Below, one piece after another: positions 1 to 8,836 of a stretch of 64,000 bases of DNA (positions are counted from its first letter, which is position 1; each line of letters begins with the position of its first letter). Position numbers and translations under genes: made by a program. The DNA comes from JAANXG01 sp963731035 (GTDB lineage Bacteria > Pseudomonadota > Gammaproteobacteria > Arenicellales > JAANXG01): NCBI GenBank assembly GCA_963731035.1, contig CAVSUY010000006.1, positions 62,001 to 126,000 of the forward strand, read 5' to 3'. The notes below the pieces were generated by a model. It ran no database searches, was not told where the DNA came from, and worked only from the letters and a program-made list of their open reading frames with translations.

Positions 1-19
1 CGATTCGCATCCTGCCGGG

Positions 20-1171
20 ATGCACGACAGTGACCTTCTCGAGTTGACTGCCGAGACACGAACGCCCGCGAAGATCGCATTGGTCGCGGATACCCCGGGC
101 TGGGTGTTTTCCCGCATCGCGGACCGGGTACGCGAGCGCCTGAGAGGTCGCCACGATGTGCATATCGTCCATTCCAGCCCACTGGCCGGGCATGAGGAAC
201 TGATTCGTACGCTGTTCGACGCCGATGGTGGATTCGACCTGGTCCACTTTTTCTGGAGAGAGATCCTATCCGACTTGTTCCGGCCTGGAACCTGGATGCA
301 ATTGATGAAGTCTTTGGATGTCGAAACCTTGAAGCGCCTGGCGCCGCGAATCGCATCGACGAGGAAAACTACGTGGGTATGCGACCACCTTTTTCTGGAC
401 CAGACGCTGCCATCCCTCTGGAATCGACGATGCCTGGCGTACGCCGCGTCATACGGTGTGTCTTCGAAAATCCTGAAGCACATTTACGCAGGGATCACGC
501 CTGATAAGGAGATTCACGAACTGCAGGACGGTGTGGATCTCGACTCGTTCGGCCTCGACAGTCTCGACGATTGTTCTTCGAAAGACATGGTGCTAATTGG
601 TTGGGCCGGCAACAGCGAGTGGGGCAGGAAGGACGAGGACCACAAAGGTTTGAATACCGTTATCAAGCCCGCCATTGACCGCCTGCGGGCCGCAAGGTTG
701 CCGGTGCGCCACAGGTTCTGCGACCGCTTCCAGGGATGGACGCCATTCGAAGAGATGCCGCAATACTACAGATCGCTCGACATCTTCACTTGCGCTTCCA
801 CCAATGAAGGTACACCGAACACCGTGCTGGAGGCGATGGCATGCGGACTGCCGATCGTATGCACCCGTGTCGGTATCGTGGATGAGGCATTCGGCCCATT
901 GCAACGGCAGTTCATCGTCGACAGCCGTTCGGTCAGCGCGTTCGAGAAGAACCTTCGACTGCTGATCGAGGACCCGGGACTTCGCGCCCGAGTCGGGGCG
1001 GAGAATCTCGCCCGGATCAGGGAGTGGGACTGGAACGAACGCGTCGCCGCCTGGGGACGATTCATCGAAGCCGCCCTGGAACGCGGCCACGACCCGAAAT
1101 CGGAGCGGGAGCAGCTATCGACCCTGAACCGTTCGATAGAGATCGCCCGCGAACGGCTCGCCAACGGCTAG
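20..1171 (+). CDS. Glycosyltransferase, GT4 type (GT-B fold)
   Basis: Likely transfers a sugar from a nucleotide-sugar donor during cell-surface polysaccharide or glycan synthesis. The C-terminal half carries the retaining GT4 signature EGTPNTVLEAMACGLPIV (about residues 263-280), with the E-x7-E pair that contacts the donor. The N-terminal half starts with a Rossmann-like strand (KIALVADTPGW). The 383-residue length is normal for GT4. The first ATG lies 19 bases from the window edge and the frame stays open to the edge, so the true start could lie upstream. A second glycosyltransferase follows 69 bases later on the same strand, suggesting a glycan operon that began left of the window. Acceptor and sugar cannot be read from the sequence. 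Confidence 0.85.
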   Translation: MHDSDLLELTAETRTPAKIALVADTPGWVFSRIADRVRERLRGRHDVHIVHSSPLAGHEELIRTLFDADGGFDLVHFFWREILSDLFRPGTWMQLMKSLDVETLKRLAPRIASTRKTTWVCDHLFLDQTLPSLWNRRCLAYAASYGVSSKILKHIYAGITPDKEIHELQDGVDLDSFGLDSLDDCSSKDMVLIGWAGNSEWGRKDEDHKGLNTVIKPAIDRLRAARLPVRHRFCDRFQGWTPFEEMPQYYRSLDIFTCASTNEGTPNTVLEAMACGLPIVCTRVGIVDEAFGPLQRQFIVDSRSVSAFEKNLRLLIEDPGLRARVGAENLARIREWDWNERVAAWGRFIEAALERGHDPKSEREQLSTLNRSIEIARERLANG

Positions 1172-1240
1172 GATATCGACCGCCGGTTCGGATCAGGCTC
1201 GACCACGACCAATCAGAACGCTTCACCGAAGGATATCGAC

Positions 1241-3856
1241 GTGACAAAGAGCGCAACGACATTACCCTTCCCGGTATGCCTGGCCATGGTAGTGGGCAAC
1301 GATTCGGCCGTCCTGGCTCGCTGCCTCGAATCCGTTCGCCCCTATGTCTCGTCGTTCGTGATACTCGATGCCGGCTCCACGGACAACACCCGGTCGCTTG
1401 CTTCCAGCATGCTGTCGGCCAGGAAGGGACGAATATTCCAGCTCGACCCCGATTTCTCGAGTGACCCCGTGCCATCACTCTATACGACGGCCTCGGAAAG
1501 CTCGGAGTACGTATTGTTCGTGCATCCGGATGAAGTAATCCGCTCGATATATCAGCCGGCGCGCGGCCCGGCTCAGGATGTTCTTATCGTGGAAGTCGAC
1601 TATGGACGATGCTCGTTCATGCAGCCGAGGCTGGTCCGGTCAGGCTTGGCCGATCTGGCCGCCCACCCGTTCCGAGCCATTGGACGCATCGGTGGCGACC
1701 TCACTGTCTCGACGGCCCACCACATCCGACTGAGCAAACAGCCGCCGCGCGGCAGCGCGGTTCGATTCTCCCCTCAGGGAAGTTGGCACATGCACCTCGA
1801 GCGTCTTGAACCAGCCGCCAGGGCCCCGGAGAACTGCGTCGAGCTCGCTATCGACTATTCCCGACGTGGAGACCTGGAGGGTGCCCGGAGATGGCTGTCG
1901 TCCGGACTCGCTACCTGCGACGACCCGGAGACCGAATGGCAGCTCCACTACCTGCTCGGCCTGTCCCGTCTCGACAGCGGAGACAAGGACGGCGCTATCG
2001 AAGAGCTCTCTGTTGCCTTTGAGCTCGACCCGGATCGCCTCGAGCCCCTTCACCAACTGGTTCAGATTAAAGTGTCCGAAGGAGACTTGCAGTCGGCTAT
2101 CGGTCTGTCTCGACTCGCGCTCGATCTCGAAATTCCCCCGTCCAAGGGGTACCTGGAACGAGGAGTCTATGAGCGCGAAAGATATATACGGCACATCGTA
2201 ATCCTGGAACGCCTGGGGGAGTATGCCGAGGCCAGAGACGCGTGCGACTCACTGCTCCAGGTACCCGACCGCAGTGTCGACCTGAGAAGGTTTCTCGAGA
2301 AGTCGCGCAAGAGATATGACTCCCTGTTGAAACTCACGCCGAATGACGCCGTCCCGGCACCCCCCGCCCAGGGCTCGCCGCTGCTCACCGTGGGGATGGC
2401 CGTGGTCGACGACTACGATGGTGTTTATTTCACCGTGATGTCCATATTGCTGTTTCACCGGGAGTACCGCGAGCACCTGGAGTTCCTGATAATCGACAAC
2501 AATCCCGGCGGAGTTTCCGCCGCCGCGACCAGGCGACTCTGCGAGAAACTCGGGATACGGTACGTGCCCATCCCGGACTATCGCTCGACCGCGGTACGGG
2601 ACAGCGTTTTCAGGTACGCGAGAGGACGTTTCGTCCTGTGCATGGACTCTCACGTGATGCTGCTCCCCGGAGCATTGGCCGGACTGATCGAGTACATCGA
2701 GGCCAACCCCGAGGGTCAGGATCTGCTGCAGGGTCCCCTTGTCAACGACTGCGGGAATCAATTGTTCACGCATCTCGAGAGCCGATGGAAGGACGGAATG
2801 TACGGGGCATGGGCGCAGACGGAGGGCATTGCGGCGGATTCTCCGGAGTTCGAGATACCGTTGCAGGGCCTTGGGGTGTTCTGTTGCAGGAAAGATGCCT
2901 GGCCGGGATTGAATCCACGTTTCTCCGGCTTCGGCGGCGAAGAGGGGTACCTTCACGAGAAGTTCCGCCGGTCCGGCGGAAAGGTAATGTGCCTCCCGTT
3001 CCTGCAATGGGCTCACCGGTTTGAACGACCACTTGGCGTTCCCTATCGCATCAACTGGCAGGACCGCATCCGCAACTACCTGATCGGACACGACGAACTG
3101 GACTGGGACCCTGGGGAAATGGCAGCACATTTCGCGCGCGTCATCGGCTTCGACGAGATGTCGTACGCGATGTCCGGTTTTCTCCGCGAGCGAGAGTCGC
3201 CTTTCTACAAACTCGATGCCATCTACTTCCTCGATCACAACATTGCTTCCGAGATTACCGCGGAAATGTCTTCCCGGTTTGAGGAGCTTGGCTTATCAAG
3301 CCGCGTTCGCCGGATCGATCTCGGCCCGAAATATGGCGATGACCATTTCCTGGCCGCAGTATGCAGACTGCTGGATTCATCTATAACCCACGGCTTCGGT
3401 ATGGTGCTGGTGATTTCGAGCCTTGATTTGTTGCCCACCGACCTGGACGGCGTGCTGGGTAACATCCTGGGCGAACTGGAAAGCAAAGTGTGGAGTATTT
3501 GCTTCCTGGGACTGGAAATAGACCCAAAAACCGGTTTGCCGATGGAATCCGGCATACCGGGCCTAATGCGGATTCACCACGACGGCAGCGGCGCGCTCGG
3601 CGAGTCAATGTCCTCATCCGGATCTTTCCTGGTAAACCTGGAATCAGGAGCCGGCTGGATGCGCGAGGGGCTGGGTTTTTCCGATGGCCCGGACGCGAAC
3701 GTCGAACCGGCAATTGCCGAAACCACCCGGGAAACGCAGGACACCCCCGCGTGCTACGCGGTATGCCCACCGGTCACCGTTCGTCGCGATCGCTTTGATA
3801 CCGTTGGTGACCCTGCCCGTTATTGCTCAATCCAGGAACACTCCGGGAGCCGCTGA
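1241..3856 (+). CDS. Two-domain GT2 glycosyltransferase with TPR-like middle
   Basis: This is a large (871 aa) protein with two GT-A-like segments. The first, about residues 6-110, has a CLAMVVGND strand and DAGSTDNT, typical of GT2. The second, about 378-600, has LLTVGMAVVDDYDG, FLIIDNNPGG and a CMDSHVML acidic motif. Between them (about 205-300) lie helical TPR-like repeats (YLLGLSRLDSGDKDGAIEELS). The C-terminal 240 residues match nothing I recognise. The start is GTG at 1241; the next in-frame ATG lies inside the first domain. The last 40 residues look poorly conserved and run up to a chemoreceptor remnant, so the natural C-terminus may have been altered by a rearrangement. Confidence 0.8.
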   Translation: MTKSATTLPFPVCLAMVVGNDSAVLARCLESVRPYVSSFVILDAGSTDNTRSLASSMLSARKGRIFQLDPDFSSDPVPSLYTTASESSEYVLFVHPDEVIRSIYQPARGPAQDVLIVEVDYGRCSFMQPRLVRSGLADLAAHPFRAIGRIGGDLTVSTAHHIRLSKQPPRGSAVRFSPQGSWHMHLERLEPAARAPENCVELAIDYSRRGDLEGARRWLSSGLATCDDPETEWQLHYLLGLSRLDSGDKDGAIEELSVAFELDPDRLEPLHQLVQIKVSEGDLQSAIGLSRLALDLEIPPSKGYLERGVYERERYIRHIVILERLGEYAEARDACDSLLQVPDRSVDLRRFLEKSRKRYDSLLKLTPNDAVPAPPAQGSPLLTVGMAVVDDYDGVYFTVMSILLFHREYREHLEFLIIDNNPGGVSAAATRRLCEKLGIRYVPIPDYRSTAVRDSVFRYARGRFVLCMDSHVMLLPGALAGLIEYIEANPEGQDLLQGPLVNDCGNQLFTHLESRWKDGMYGAWAQTEGIAADSPEFEIPLQGLGVFCCRKDAWPGLNPRFSGFGGEEGYLHEKFRRSGGKVMCLPFLQWAHRFERPLGVPYRINWQDRIRNYLIGHDELDWDPGEMAAHFARVIGFDEMSYAMSGFLRERESPFYKLDAIYFLDHNIASEITAEMSSRFEELGLSSRVRRIDLGPKYGDDHFLAAVCRLLDSSITHGFGMVLVISSLDLLPTDLDGVLGNILGELESKVWSICFLGLEIDPKTGLPMESGIPGLMRIHHDGSGALGESMSSSGSFLVNLESGAGWMREGLGFSDGPDANVEPAIAETTRETQDTPACYAVCPPVTVRRDRFDTVGDPARYCSIQEHSGSR

Positions 3857-3894
3857 CTCAAGCTCCGGGTTGCTGCCACGACCGGAGTCTGGTC

Positions 3895-4356
3895 GACGAA
3901 GGCACACCGGCGGGTAGCGTCAACAACCTGGTTACCACGGTGAATACCGGCCTCAACGAGACGGGCGTCGTAGTGTTGACCCTGGTCGATACGGACCTGA
4001 CGCTGCGTGTGACGGGTCACTATGAAGGCGCATTCGAGTACCTGAAGATGGATACCAACGCAGTCGCCGACGAACTGACCGAGGTGGTCGGGCAGTTGCG
4101 GACGACTTCGCGCGGCGTGAAGTCTGCGACAAGTGAAATCCTGTCGGGTGCCAACGACTTATCCGAGCGCACGGCCAAACAGGCCGCGACCATCGAGGAG
4201 ACGGCTGCGGCGGTGGAACAGCGCGCCACGACCGTCAACGAAAACGCCTACAAGGCAGACGCCGCGACGGGTAAGACCGAGGAAGCCGCGCGGCTTACTG
4301 AGGATGGCGGGCGGGTAATGACCGACACGAACGAGGCAACGGAGCGGATCGCGAGC
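3895..4356 (+). pseudogene. Fragment of a methyl-accepting chemotaxis protein
   Basis: The open frame encodes an internal slice of a chemoreceptor. It starts with a HAMP/linker-like stretch (YEGAFEYLKMDTNAVADEL) and continues with the start of the cytoplasmic helical bundle (LSGANDLSERTAKQAATIEE). In intact receptors the bundle continues to a conserved hairpin tip and back. Here homology stops after TNEATERIASS and the remaining frame is unrelated. No transmembrane segments, ligand-binding domain or signalling tip are present, so this is a relic. It sits between a plus-strand glycosyltransferase and a minus-strand lipoprotein gene, consistent with an old recombination junction. Confidence 0.7.
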
Positions 4357-4381
4357 TCCCCGGCGCACCTTTTTCGTGCCG

Positions 4382-4936
4382 TCATTTCAGATTGTCGAGT
4401 GCCATATGCGCGATCTTCTCCGTCTCGGAAATCACCTTGTCGGATCCGCCTGTATTCCGGTTCACCTCGATGACATTGTTTCCCGCGTAGACCAGCATCT
4501 GGACGAAGTCGCCGGAGTAGGCGACGAAGGCGGCATCGCCCAGGCCGGCAATGTCCTTCTCGGTCACGTCGATATTCGCGTTGTCCTTGAAATCCTCGGC
4601 CACGCTCTTCTTGGCGTCGGCGGCGTTCTCTGCCGCGGAACCGTTCATCTGACCAACGGACAGCATGAAGCCGGTCCCGAAATTCTCTCCAAGGAAATGG
4701 CAGATCGATGCGTTATCGGGCGAGTCGGAGGTGTCCTGCTTCTTCACGGTGAGTGTGGTACCGACGATCTTTCCCGCAGCTGCGGGATCGATGAGCTTGC
4801 AGGCATCGATTTGAGCGGCCTTCGGGCTGTCGCCGGAGCCGCCGCAAGCGGCAAGAAACACGGGCAGGAGAACAACCGGCCACAGGCCAATCCGTCTGTG
4901 CTTGGGTGAGTCAGCGAAATGAATGTGCATGGGCAT
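4382..4936 (-). CDS. Small lipoprotein of unknown function
   Basis: The 184-aa product has a basic N-terminus, a hydrophobic stretch (VVLLPVFLAAC) and a lipobox ending at Cys31, followed by GGSGDS. It should be processed by signal peptidase II and anchored in the outer or inner membrane. The mature part contains an IDACKLIDPAAAGKIVG segment, then a small alpha/beta domain. Its layout (Cys early, potential disulphide with the C of ICHFLG) resembles DUF3558-like or sensor-like lipoproteins, but I cannot assign a family. It stands alone; the neighbour to its left is a chemoreceptor relic. Confidence 0.75.
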   Translation of the reverse strand: MPMHIHFADSPKHRRIGLWPVVLLPVFLAACGGSGDSPKAAQIDACKLIDPAAAGKIVGTTLTVKKQDTSDSPDNASICHFLGENFGTGFMLSVGQMNGSAAENAADAKKSVAEDFKDNANIDVTEKDIAGLGDAAFVAYSGDFVQMLVYAGNNVIEVNRNTGGSDKVISETEKIAHMALDNLK

Positions 4937-5298
4937 GTCCCCTCATGGCGAACGGCAAAGCCGCGACACCCCCACAACGGATATGAATTTTACAGCAGGT
5001 ACCTGATCGATGAAAGCCGCTTGCGAGCAGGGTGGGTGGGCGTTGCGGTGGAATCGGGCCGTTGCTGGCGGTTGGTTACCGTTCGACCCATGATACCGCG
5101 GGTAGCGGACTGGACAAGCTTTCTTGCCGTGGGGGGAAGCGGAGAGGGGGTCGACAGCGTTCGCAATCACACGACAACAGGCCTTAAGCGCGCGAGCTCA
5201 TAACCGGTTTGCGTATTGACCGACGTCAATAAGTTAACTGTCACCATAATCTGCTGCCGCGCGCTCCCACCGCGCGATGATTCGCGACTCCAATTACC
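4937..5298. other. Non-coding stretch, nothing recognisable
   Basis: About 360 bases between two minus-strand genes. It presumably holds the promoter of the lipoprotein gene and the 3' end of the upstream transcript. I see no convincing terminator hairpin, RNA gene or repeat in it. Confidence 0.5.
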
Positions 5299-5726
5299 TC
5301 AACTTGGCGGTGGCAGGAAATACACCGTGCAGCCTTCGGCCAATTCTGCCGGCTGATTCGGTGTGGGGTTGATCGCGGAATACGGAATCGAAGCCGCGTC
5401 AAAAGCCGCCTGCGCCTCCGAGACACTGCGAGCGATCACCAGCGCATCCCACGAGCCAATCGATTCGTCACTGCAGTCGGGTGCCATATGTCCACCCGGC
5501 ACGTTCTGATAAGGGCCTTCTCCGCCTGGCCAGGATGCGTAATACGTTGGCTCGAGAGAGTAGCAACCGGCAGCAAGGCTGCACACCCCACTTGTCTGCG
5601 CGTGAGCCGGGAGCATTACGGACTCGACCACGGGCGACACCCACGTGGACCCCGTCTGTCCCAGTGTTACCGCACCACCTCCCAGGGCGAAGGCTTTTAA
5701 AGGTCACGACGCTTGCTGATTTTCAT
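5299..5726 (-). pseudogene. Frameshifted small exported protein with Tat-like W-P-V-V / LPAHA leader
   Basis: From the ATG at 5726 the frame reads MKISKRRDL and then hits TAA (about 5698-5702). One missing base in the T-run would restore LLKAFALGGGAVTLGQ, leading without interruption into TGSTWVSPVVESVMLPAHA and about 85 further residues ending at 5299. The rebuilt leader has a twin-arginine motif (SKRRDLL), a hydrophobic core and an AHA signal-peptidase-I-type site. The mature part is Cys-containing, Gly/Pro/Tyr-rich and unrecognised. As written, translation could begin only at internal GTG codons and would lose export. Two intact proteins in this window (16738 and 22142) share the same leader, which supports the reconstruction. 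Confidence 0.6.
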
Positions 5727-5796
5727 TGTCTCAAACAGGTCTCGTTGTTGTTGGCGGGGTCTATCCTAGCACCGTCCGCCTTGCGCATCCAAAAAT

Positions 5797-5849
5797 GGGG
5801 GTCAGAGAGCAATATCTTCCAATAGTAGAAGAATTTGTTCTCTGACCCG
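5797..5849. repeat. Short palindromic (REP-like) element
   Basis: Two arms, GGGTCAGAGAGCAA (5799-5812) and TTGTTCTCTGACCC (5835-5848), are inverted copies with one mismatch around a 22-base loop. This GGGTCAGAG...CTCTGACCC type of palindrome is widespread in proteobacterial intergenic DNA and is often mobilised by IS200-like REP-associated transposases. No such transposase lies in the window. It sits just upstream (in the minus sense) of the frameshifted exported-protein gene. Confidence 0.65.
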
Positions 5850-5870
5850 GCTGGGGACTACCCGCCTCAC

Positions 5871-6037
5871 TAGCAGCCTGTCGGACTTAGGATGAATCTA
5901 CTGCGGCGGCGGGAAATCGGCCCATTTCTCCGATCTTTCTCGTTAACTAGTCACCACTATTCGCCTCGAAAGATCGAAAAAATGGTCTCGATTTCCCACC
6001 TGCCTCGCTACGATCCCCTAAGTCCGACAGGCTGCTA
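5871..6037. mobile_element. MITE-like element, 167 bp, with perfect 21-bp terminal inverted repeats
   Basis: The left end begins TAGCAGCCTGTCGGACTTAG and the right end (6017-6037) is its exact reverse complement. Inward, the arms stay partly complementary (the gggaaatcg / cgatttccc and cgatctttc / gaaagatcg segments), so the whole element can fold into one long hairpin. There is no coding capacity, as expected for a non-autonomous miniature element moved in trans. The right terminus supplies the TAG stop codon of the adjacent SDR gene (6035-6037), so the insertion may have trimmed or reset that gene's C-terminus. Confidence 0.7.
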
Positions 6038-6811
6038 GGCCGTCGCGTATTGCCTGATCATGTGACCGCCATCGATGTCCAGGACCTTGCCGGTGGTGTA
6101 AGGATTGGTCATCAGGAACAGCACCGCGTCGGCGATCTCCTGCGGCTCGCCCACGCGGCCGAGGGGCAGCGAAGCGCCGGTTGATTCGTACATCGCCTCG
6201 CGCTTGTCGTCGGGGAGGGCTGCGTAGGCTTCGGTGCGGACCATGCCGGGGGAGCAGCAGTTGACCCGCAGGCGCGGACCGAGCTCCAGGGCGAGGGCGA
6301 AGGTGAGGCCCTCGACCGCCGCGTTGACCGCGCCGAGTCCGGAGCAGTTCTTGCCGGGGCGACGGCTGAGGACGCCGGAGAAGAACGTGATGGACCCGCC
6401 GTCGCGCAGCTTGGGCAGGGCTTCACGGGCGACGACATAGGGGCCCCAGAACTTGGAGTCGAACATTCCCCGGACGGGGCCGGTTTGAAGCTCGGCGAAG
6501 GGGCCGTGCACCGCCGACGAGGCGCTGATGACCAGGTGGTCGATGGAATTGTTTGCATGGCTTGCGAAGAACTTGCCGACAGCGGCCTCATCGGTCATGT
6601 CGACGGCGCCAATTTCAGTGCGGTCGGGCGTGTTCAGCTCGCCGGCAGCGGCGGCGAGCTTGTCTTCGCTGCGGCTGACCAGCGTCACGCGGCCGCCACG
6701 ACCGAGAATAGCGGCGGCGGTGGCTTTGCCGATTCCGCTGCTGCCGCCGAAGATCACGGCGTGCTGACTGGTCAGGTCCACTGAGAAAGGAGCAATGGAA
6801 GTGGTGGTCAT
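6035..6811 (-). CDS. SDR-family protein lacking the catalytic Tyr/Lys
   Basis: A classical-length (258 aa) short-chain dehydrogenase/reductase fold. The cofactor motif GGSSGIGK (about residues 22-29) is intact, as are the C-terminal GEPQEIADAVLFLMT and DIDGG stretches. The usual active-site Tyr-x3-Lys is replaced: the aligned segment reads GLGAVNAAVEGL, placing Leu159 and Asn163 at those positions, while Ser145 remains. The protein may bind NAD(P) but should not perform standard SDR chemistry. It is the last gene of a minus-strand set with the aldolase and TauD-like genes; the gap to the aldolase gene is 152 bases. Its stop codon is formed by the end of a MITE-like element. Confidence 0.85.
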   Translation of the reverse strand: MTTTSIAPFSVDLTSQHAVIFGGSSGIGKATAAAILGRGGRVTLVSRSEDKLAAAAGELNTPDRTEIGAVDMTDEAAVGKFFASHANNSIDHLVISASSAVHGPFAELQTGPVRGMFDSKFWGPYVVAREALPKLRDGGSITFFSGVLSRRPGKNCSGLGAVNAAVEGLTFALALELGPRLRVNCCSPGMVRTEAYAALPDDKREAMYESTGASLPLGRVGEPQEIADAVLFLMTNPYTTGKVLDIDGGHMIRQYATA

Positions 6812-6963
6812 GGATGCCTCCCGTGGGGTTGGTCTATTCGGTGATTCTATCGGCGCGCATCCTCATCGCTCAGTTCCACATCAAAGGCTCCCTGCGCTTC
6901 CTTCAGCCGGGCGCGGAAATCGCTTGCTGCCGAAGCGGCTTCAGTCGCGATCAGCCGCTGCCC

Positions 6964-7680
6964 TCAACCAAGTCCATGGCACCGCAACAACGCGGCGAAA
7001 TGCCCTTCGGCAAGTGCCACGCGAACCTGCTCGATCTGCCGCTGCGTCTCGCGCAGCATCTCCCCCTCGATCAGCTTCAGCGGCAGGCCGGTGCTCTGGG
7101 CGAGAATCTGCTGCCGGCAGGCGCGCTCGAGGTAATAGAGGTCATCGAAGGCGAGGGCCACGCTCCCGGCGCCTACCGTGACTCCGTGATGCTCGAGAAA
7201 GAAGATGTCCGCGTCCGGGTTGTCGCGCTGGGCCTCGGCGATCCGGCTTCCCTCGGCATCGTCCAGGGCGATGCCGCCGAAGCCGTGGTGGGCCATCCGA
7301 CCGAAGAATCGAACCGCCGTCTGGTGTGCCATCTCGAGCTGCCCCCCCTCGACCATCGTCAGCGCAGTGGCATGCGGCATATGCGTGTGGAGCAGGACCT
7401 GGTGACGCGGGTTGGCGCGATGACCCGCGATATGAATGGACCGCGCCGTCGCCTCGACTTCCCCAACGCCCTCCAGCACCCGGCCCGCGCCGTCGATCAG
7501 CAGAAGCTTATCCGGCCGCATCTCTGACCAGTGGACGCCGAAAGGATTGATCAGATAGCGCTCGGACTCTCCCGGCACCACGGCCGAGAAGTGATTGCAG
7601 ATGCCTTCCGAGAATCCCAGCCGGTCGGCCAGCACGAAGGCGGCTGCCAGGTCACGTCGCAGTAATTCAACGTCTGTCAT
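6964..7680 (-). CDS. Class II aldolase/adducin-family protein
   Basis: 238-aa zinc-dependent aldolase-fold protein. Zn-ligand motifs are visible: HTHMPHA in the middle and FFLEHHGVTVGAGS after it, plus the early GFSEGICNHFSA phosphate-loop-like segment. Family members cleave or epimerise sugar phosphates, or act as decarboxylase-like enzymes; the substrate here is not evident. The start ATG lies 12 bases after the stop of the TauD-like gene, so the two are almost certainly cotranscribed. Pairing of a class II aldolase with a 2-oxoglutarate oxygenase and an SDR suggests catabolism or tailoring of a small hydroxy acid, which is inference only. Confidence 0.85.
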   Translation of the reverse strand: MTDVELLRRDLAAAFVLADRLGFSEGICNHFSAVVPGESERYLINPFGVHWSEMRPDKLLLIDGAGRVLEGVGEVEATARSIHIAGHRANPRHQVLLHTHMPHATALTMVEGGQLEMAHQTAVRFFGRMAHHGFGGIALDDAEGSRIAEAQRDNPDADIFFLEHHGVTVGAGSVALAFDDLYYLERACRQQILAQSTGLPLKLIEGEMLRETQRQIEQVRVALAEGHFAALLRCHGLG

Positions 7681-7692
7681 TGCTTCCCCTTG

Positions 7693-8670
7693 TCAGGCCA
7701 TCGCCACGACAATGCGCCGTGGCCCGCGATAGGGCTTGCGCCCATGCATCGCCAGAATGTTGTCGATCACCATGACGTCCCCGGCCTGCCACGGGAATAC
7801 GATCTCGACCGACCGGCTCACGGCGCGGCTGGTCTCGAGGTCCGAGACATCGATTTCCCCGCCATCCCCATAGGTCACGTGGTTCCCCAATGTCTCCTCT
7901 CCGGCGGTCGCCGGATCGAAGCGCGGATCGTCGCCGCCGCCGAAAGACGTCTTGACGCTCGCGAGCCCCCGATGCCACTGGTCGGCCTGGTTCCACCAGC
8001 ACTTCTCGCCGGTGACCGGGTGCGAGACGACCGCCGCATGCGGCGCCCGCGTCCGAAGGCCGAACCCGGTCCATTCGAAGGACATGCCGGAGCGAGCGAG
8101 ATACGCCTCGACCCCACGGCGATCCGTAGTCTCGAAGGTCTCCTGCCAGCTCTTGCCGATGCCCGGCTCGCCTTCCGCATCCCAAAGATGCTGCAGGTAG
8201 GCGACGCCGCGCGACTCGAACTGTTCGACAATCCCGGCCGGAAGCGCCTCGTAGATTTCCCGGCCGTCCGCGATATGTGTTTCTCCGCCCTCCAATGCGG
8301 GCACGAGGCAGCCGAAAAAGACCACTCTGGGTGACCATCCGGCGTAGGAAAGCTCGTTGTGCAAAAGCACCTCCAGCGCAGGGTCGTACTCCGTCGACGT
8401 GTACACCTTGTCGGCGACCCCGGTGCGCGGAGAATCTCCGCCGGTGTAGGCCCGAAGGTCCGGCTCGATCGCCTGGCACAACGCGCGAAAAGCTTCGGGC
8501 GTGGCGATGTCGAAACCCCGGATCAGCACCACGCCCGCGCTGCTGACAAGCTCACGTATCGCTTCGGCCTGCTGCGCCGCCCACGCCGCTGCGTCCCGTT
8601 CCGATCGATCTGCCGGTACCTCCAGGACCTGAGGGATCGGACGGTCAGTCAGTAGCGGTTCGGCGTGCAT
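7693..8670 (-). CDS. TauD/TfdA-family Fe(II)/2-oxoglutarate dioxygenase
   Basis: Non-heme iron oxygenase of about 325 aa. The proximal iron motif is HNE (in LLHNELSY), so the acidic ligand is Glu, as in clavaminate-synthase-like members. The distal His lies in IDNILAMHGRKPY, followed by the 2-oxoglutarate-binding Arg (GPRRIVVAMA). I place the start at ATG 8670 (MHAEPLLTD) behind GGAAG. An upstream TTG at 8703 would add 11 residues. It is the first gene of the set with aldolase and SDR. The family hydroxylates or cleaves sulfonates, amino acids and peptidyl substrates; no substrate can be named. Confidence 0.87.
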   Translation of the reverse strand: MHAEPLLTDRPIPQVLEVPADRSERDAAAWAAQQAEAIRELVSSAGVVLIRGFDIATPEAFRALCQAIEPDLRAYTGGDSPRTGVADKVYTSTEYDPALEVLLHNELSYAGWSPRVVFFGCLVPALEGGETHIADGREIYEALPAGIVEQFESRGVAYLQHLWDAEGEPGIGKSWQETFETTDRRGVEAYLARSGMSFEWTGFGLRTRAPHAAVVSHPVTGEKCWWNQADQWHRGLASVKTSFGGGDDPRFDPATAGEETLGNHVTYGDGGEIDVSDLETSRAVSRSVEIVFPWQAGDVMVIDNILAMHGRKPYRGPRRIVVAMA

Positions 8671-8836
8671 GCGATACTTCCAAAGTTTGCTCGCGTCTCT
8701 CAAGATCCAAGGTAGTTGCCACTATATCTGCTGATGGCTTTGATCAGATCCTCGCCACCAGCCACTCGGGGCGATCCACCTCAACTACCTATGTGGGTAT
8801 GAGAAAAATGCAGGACAGCAGCGCCTGTGCCCGCTT

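Noticed and set aside
2249..3238. A 329-aa minus-strand frame inside the GT2 gene
   Set aside because: It is antisense to a clear glycosyltransferase and shows no motifs.
5698..5710. Programmed ribosomal frameshift in the exported-protein gene
   Set aside because: A minus-one slip would be needed at CTT-TAA, but the tRNAs do not fit a standard slippery heptamer; a lost base is simpler.
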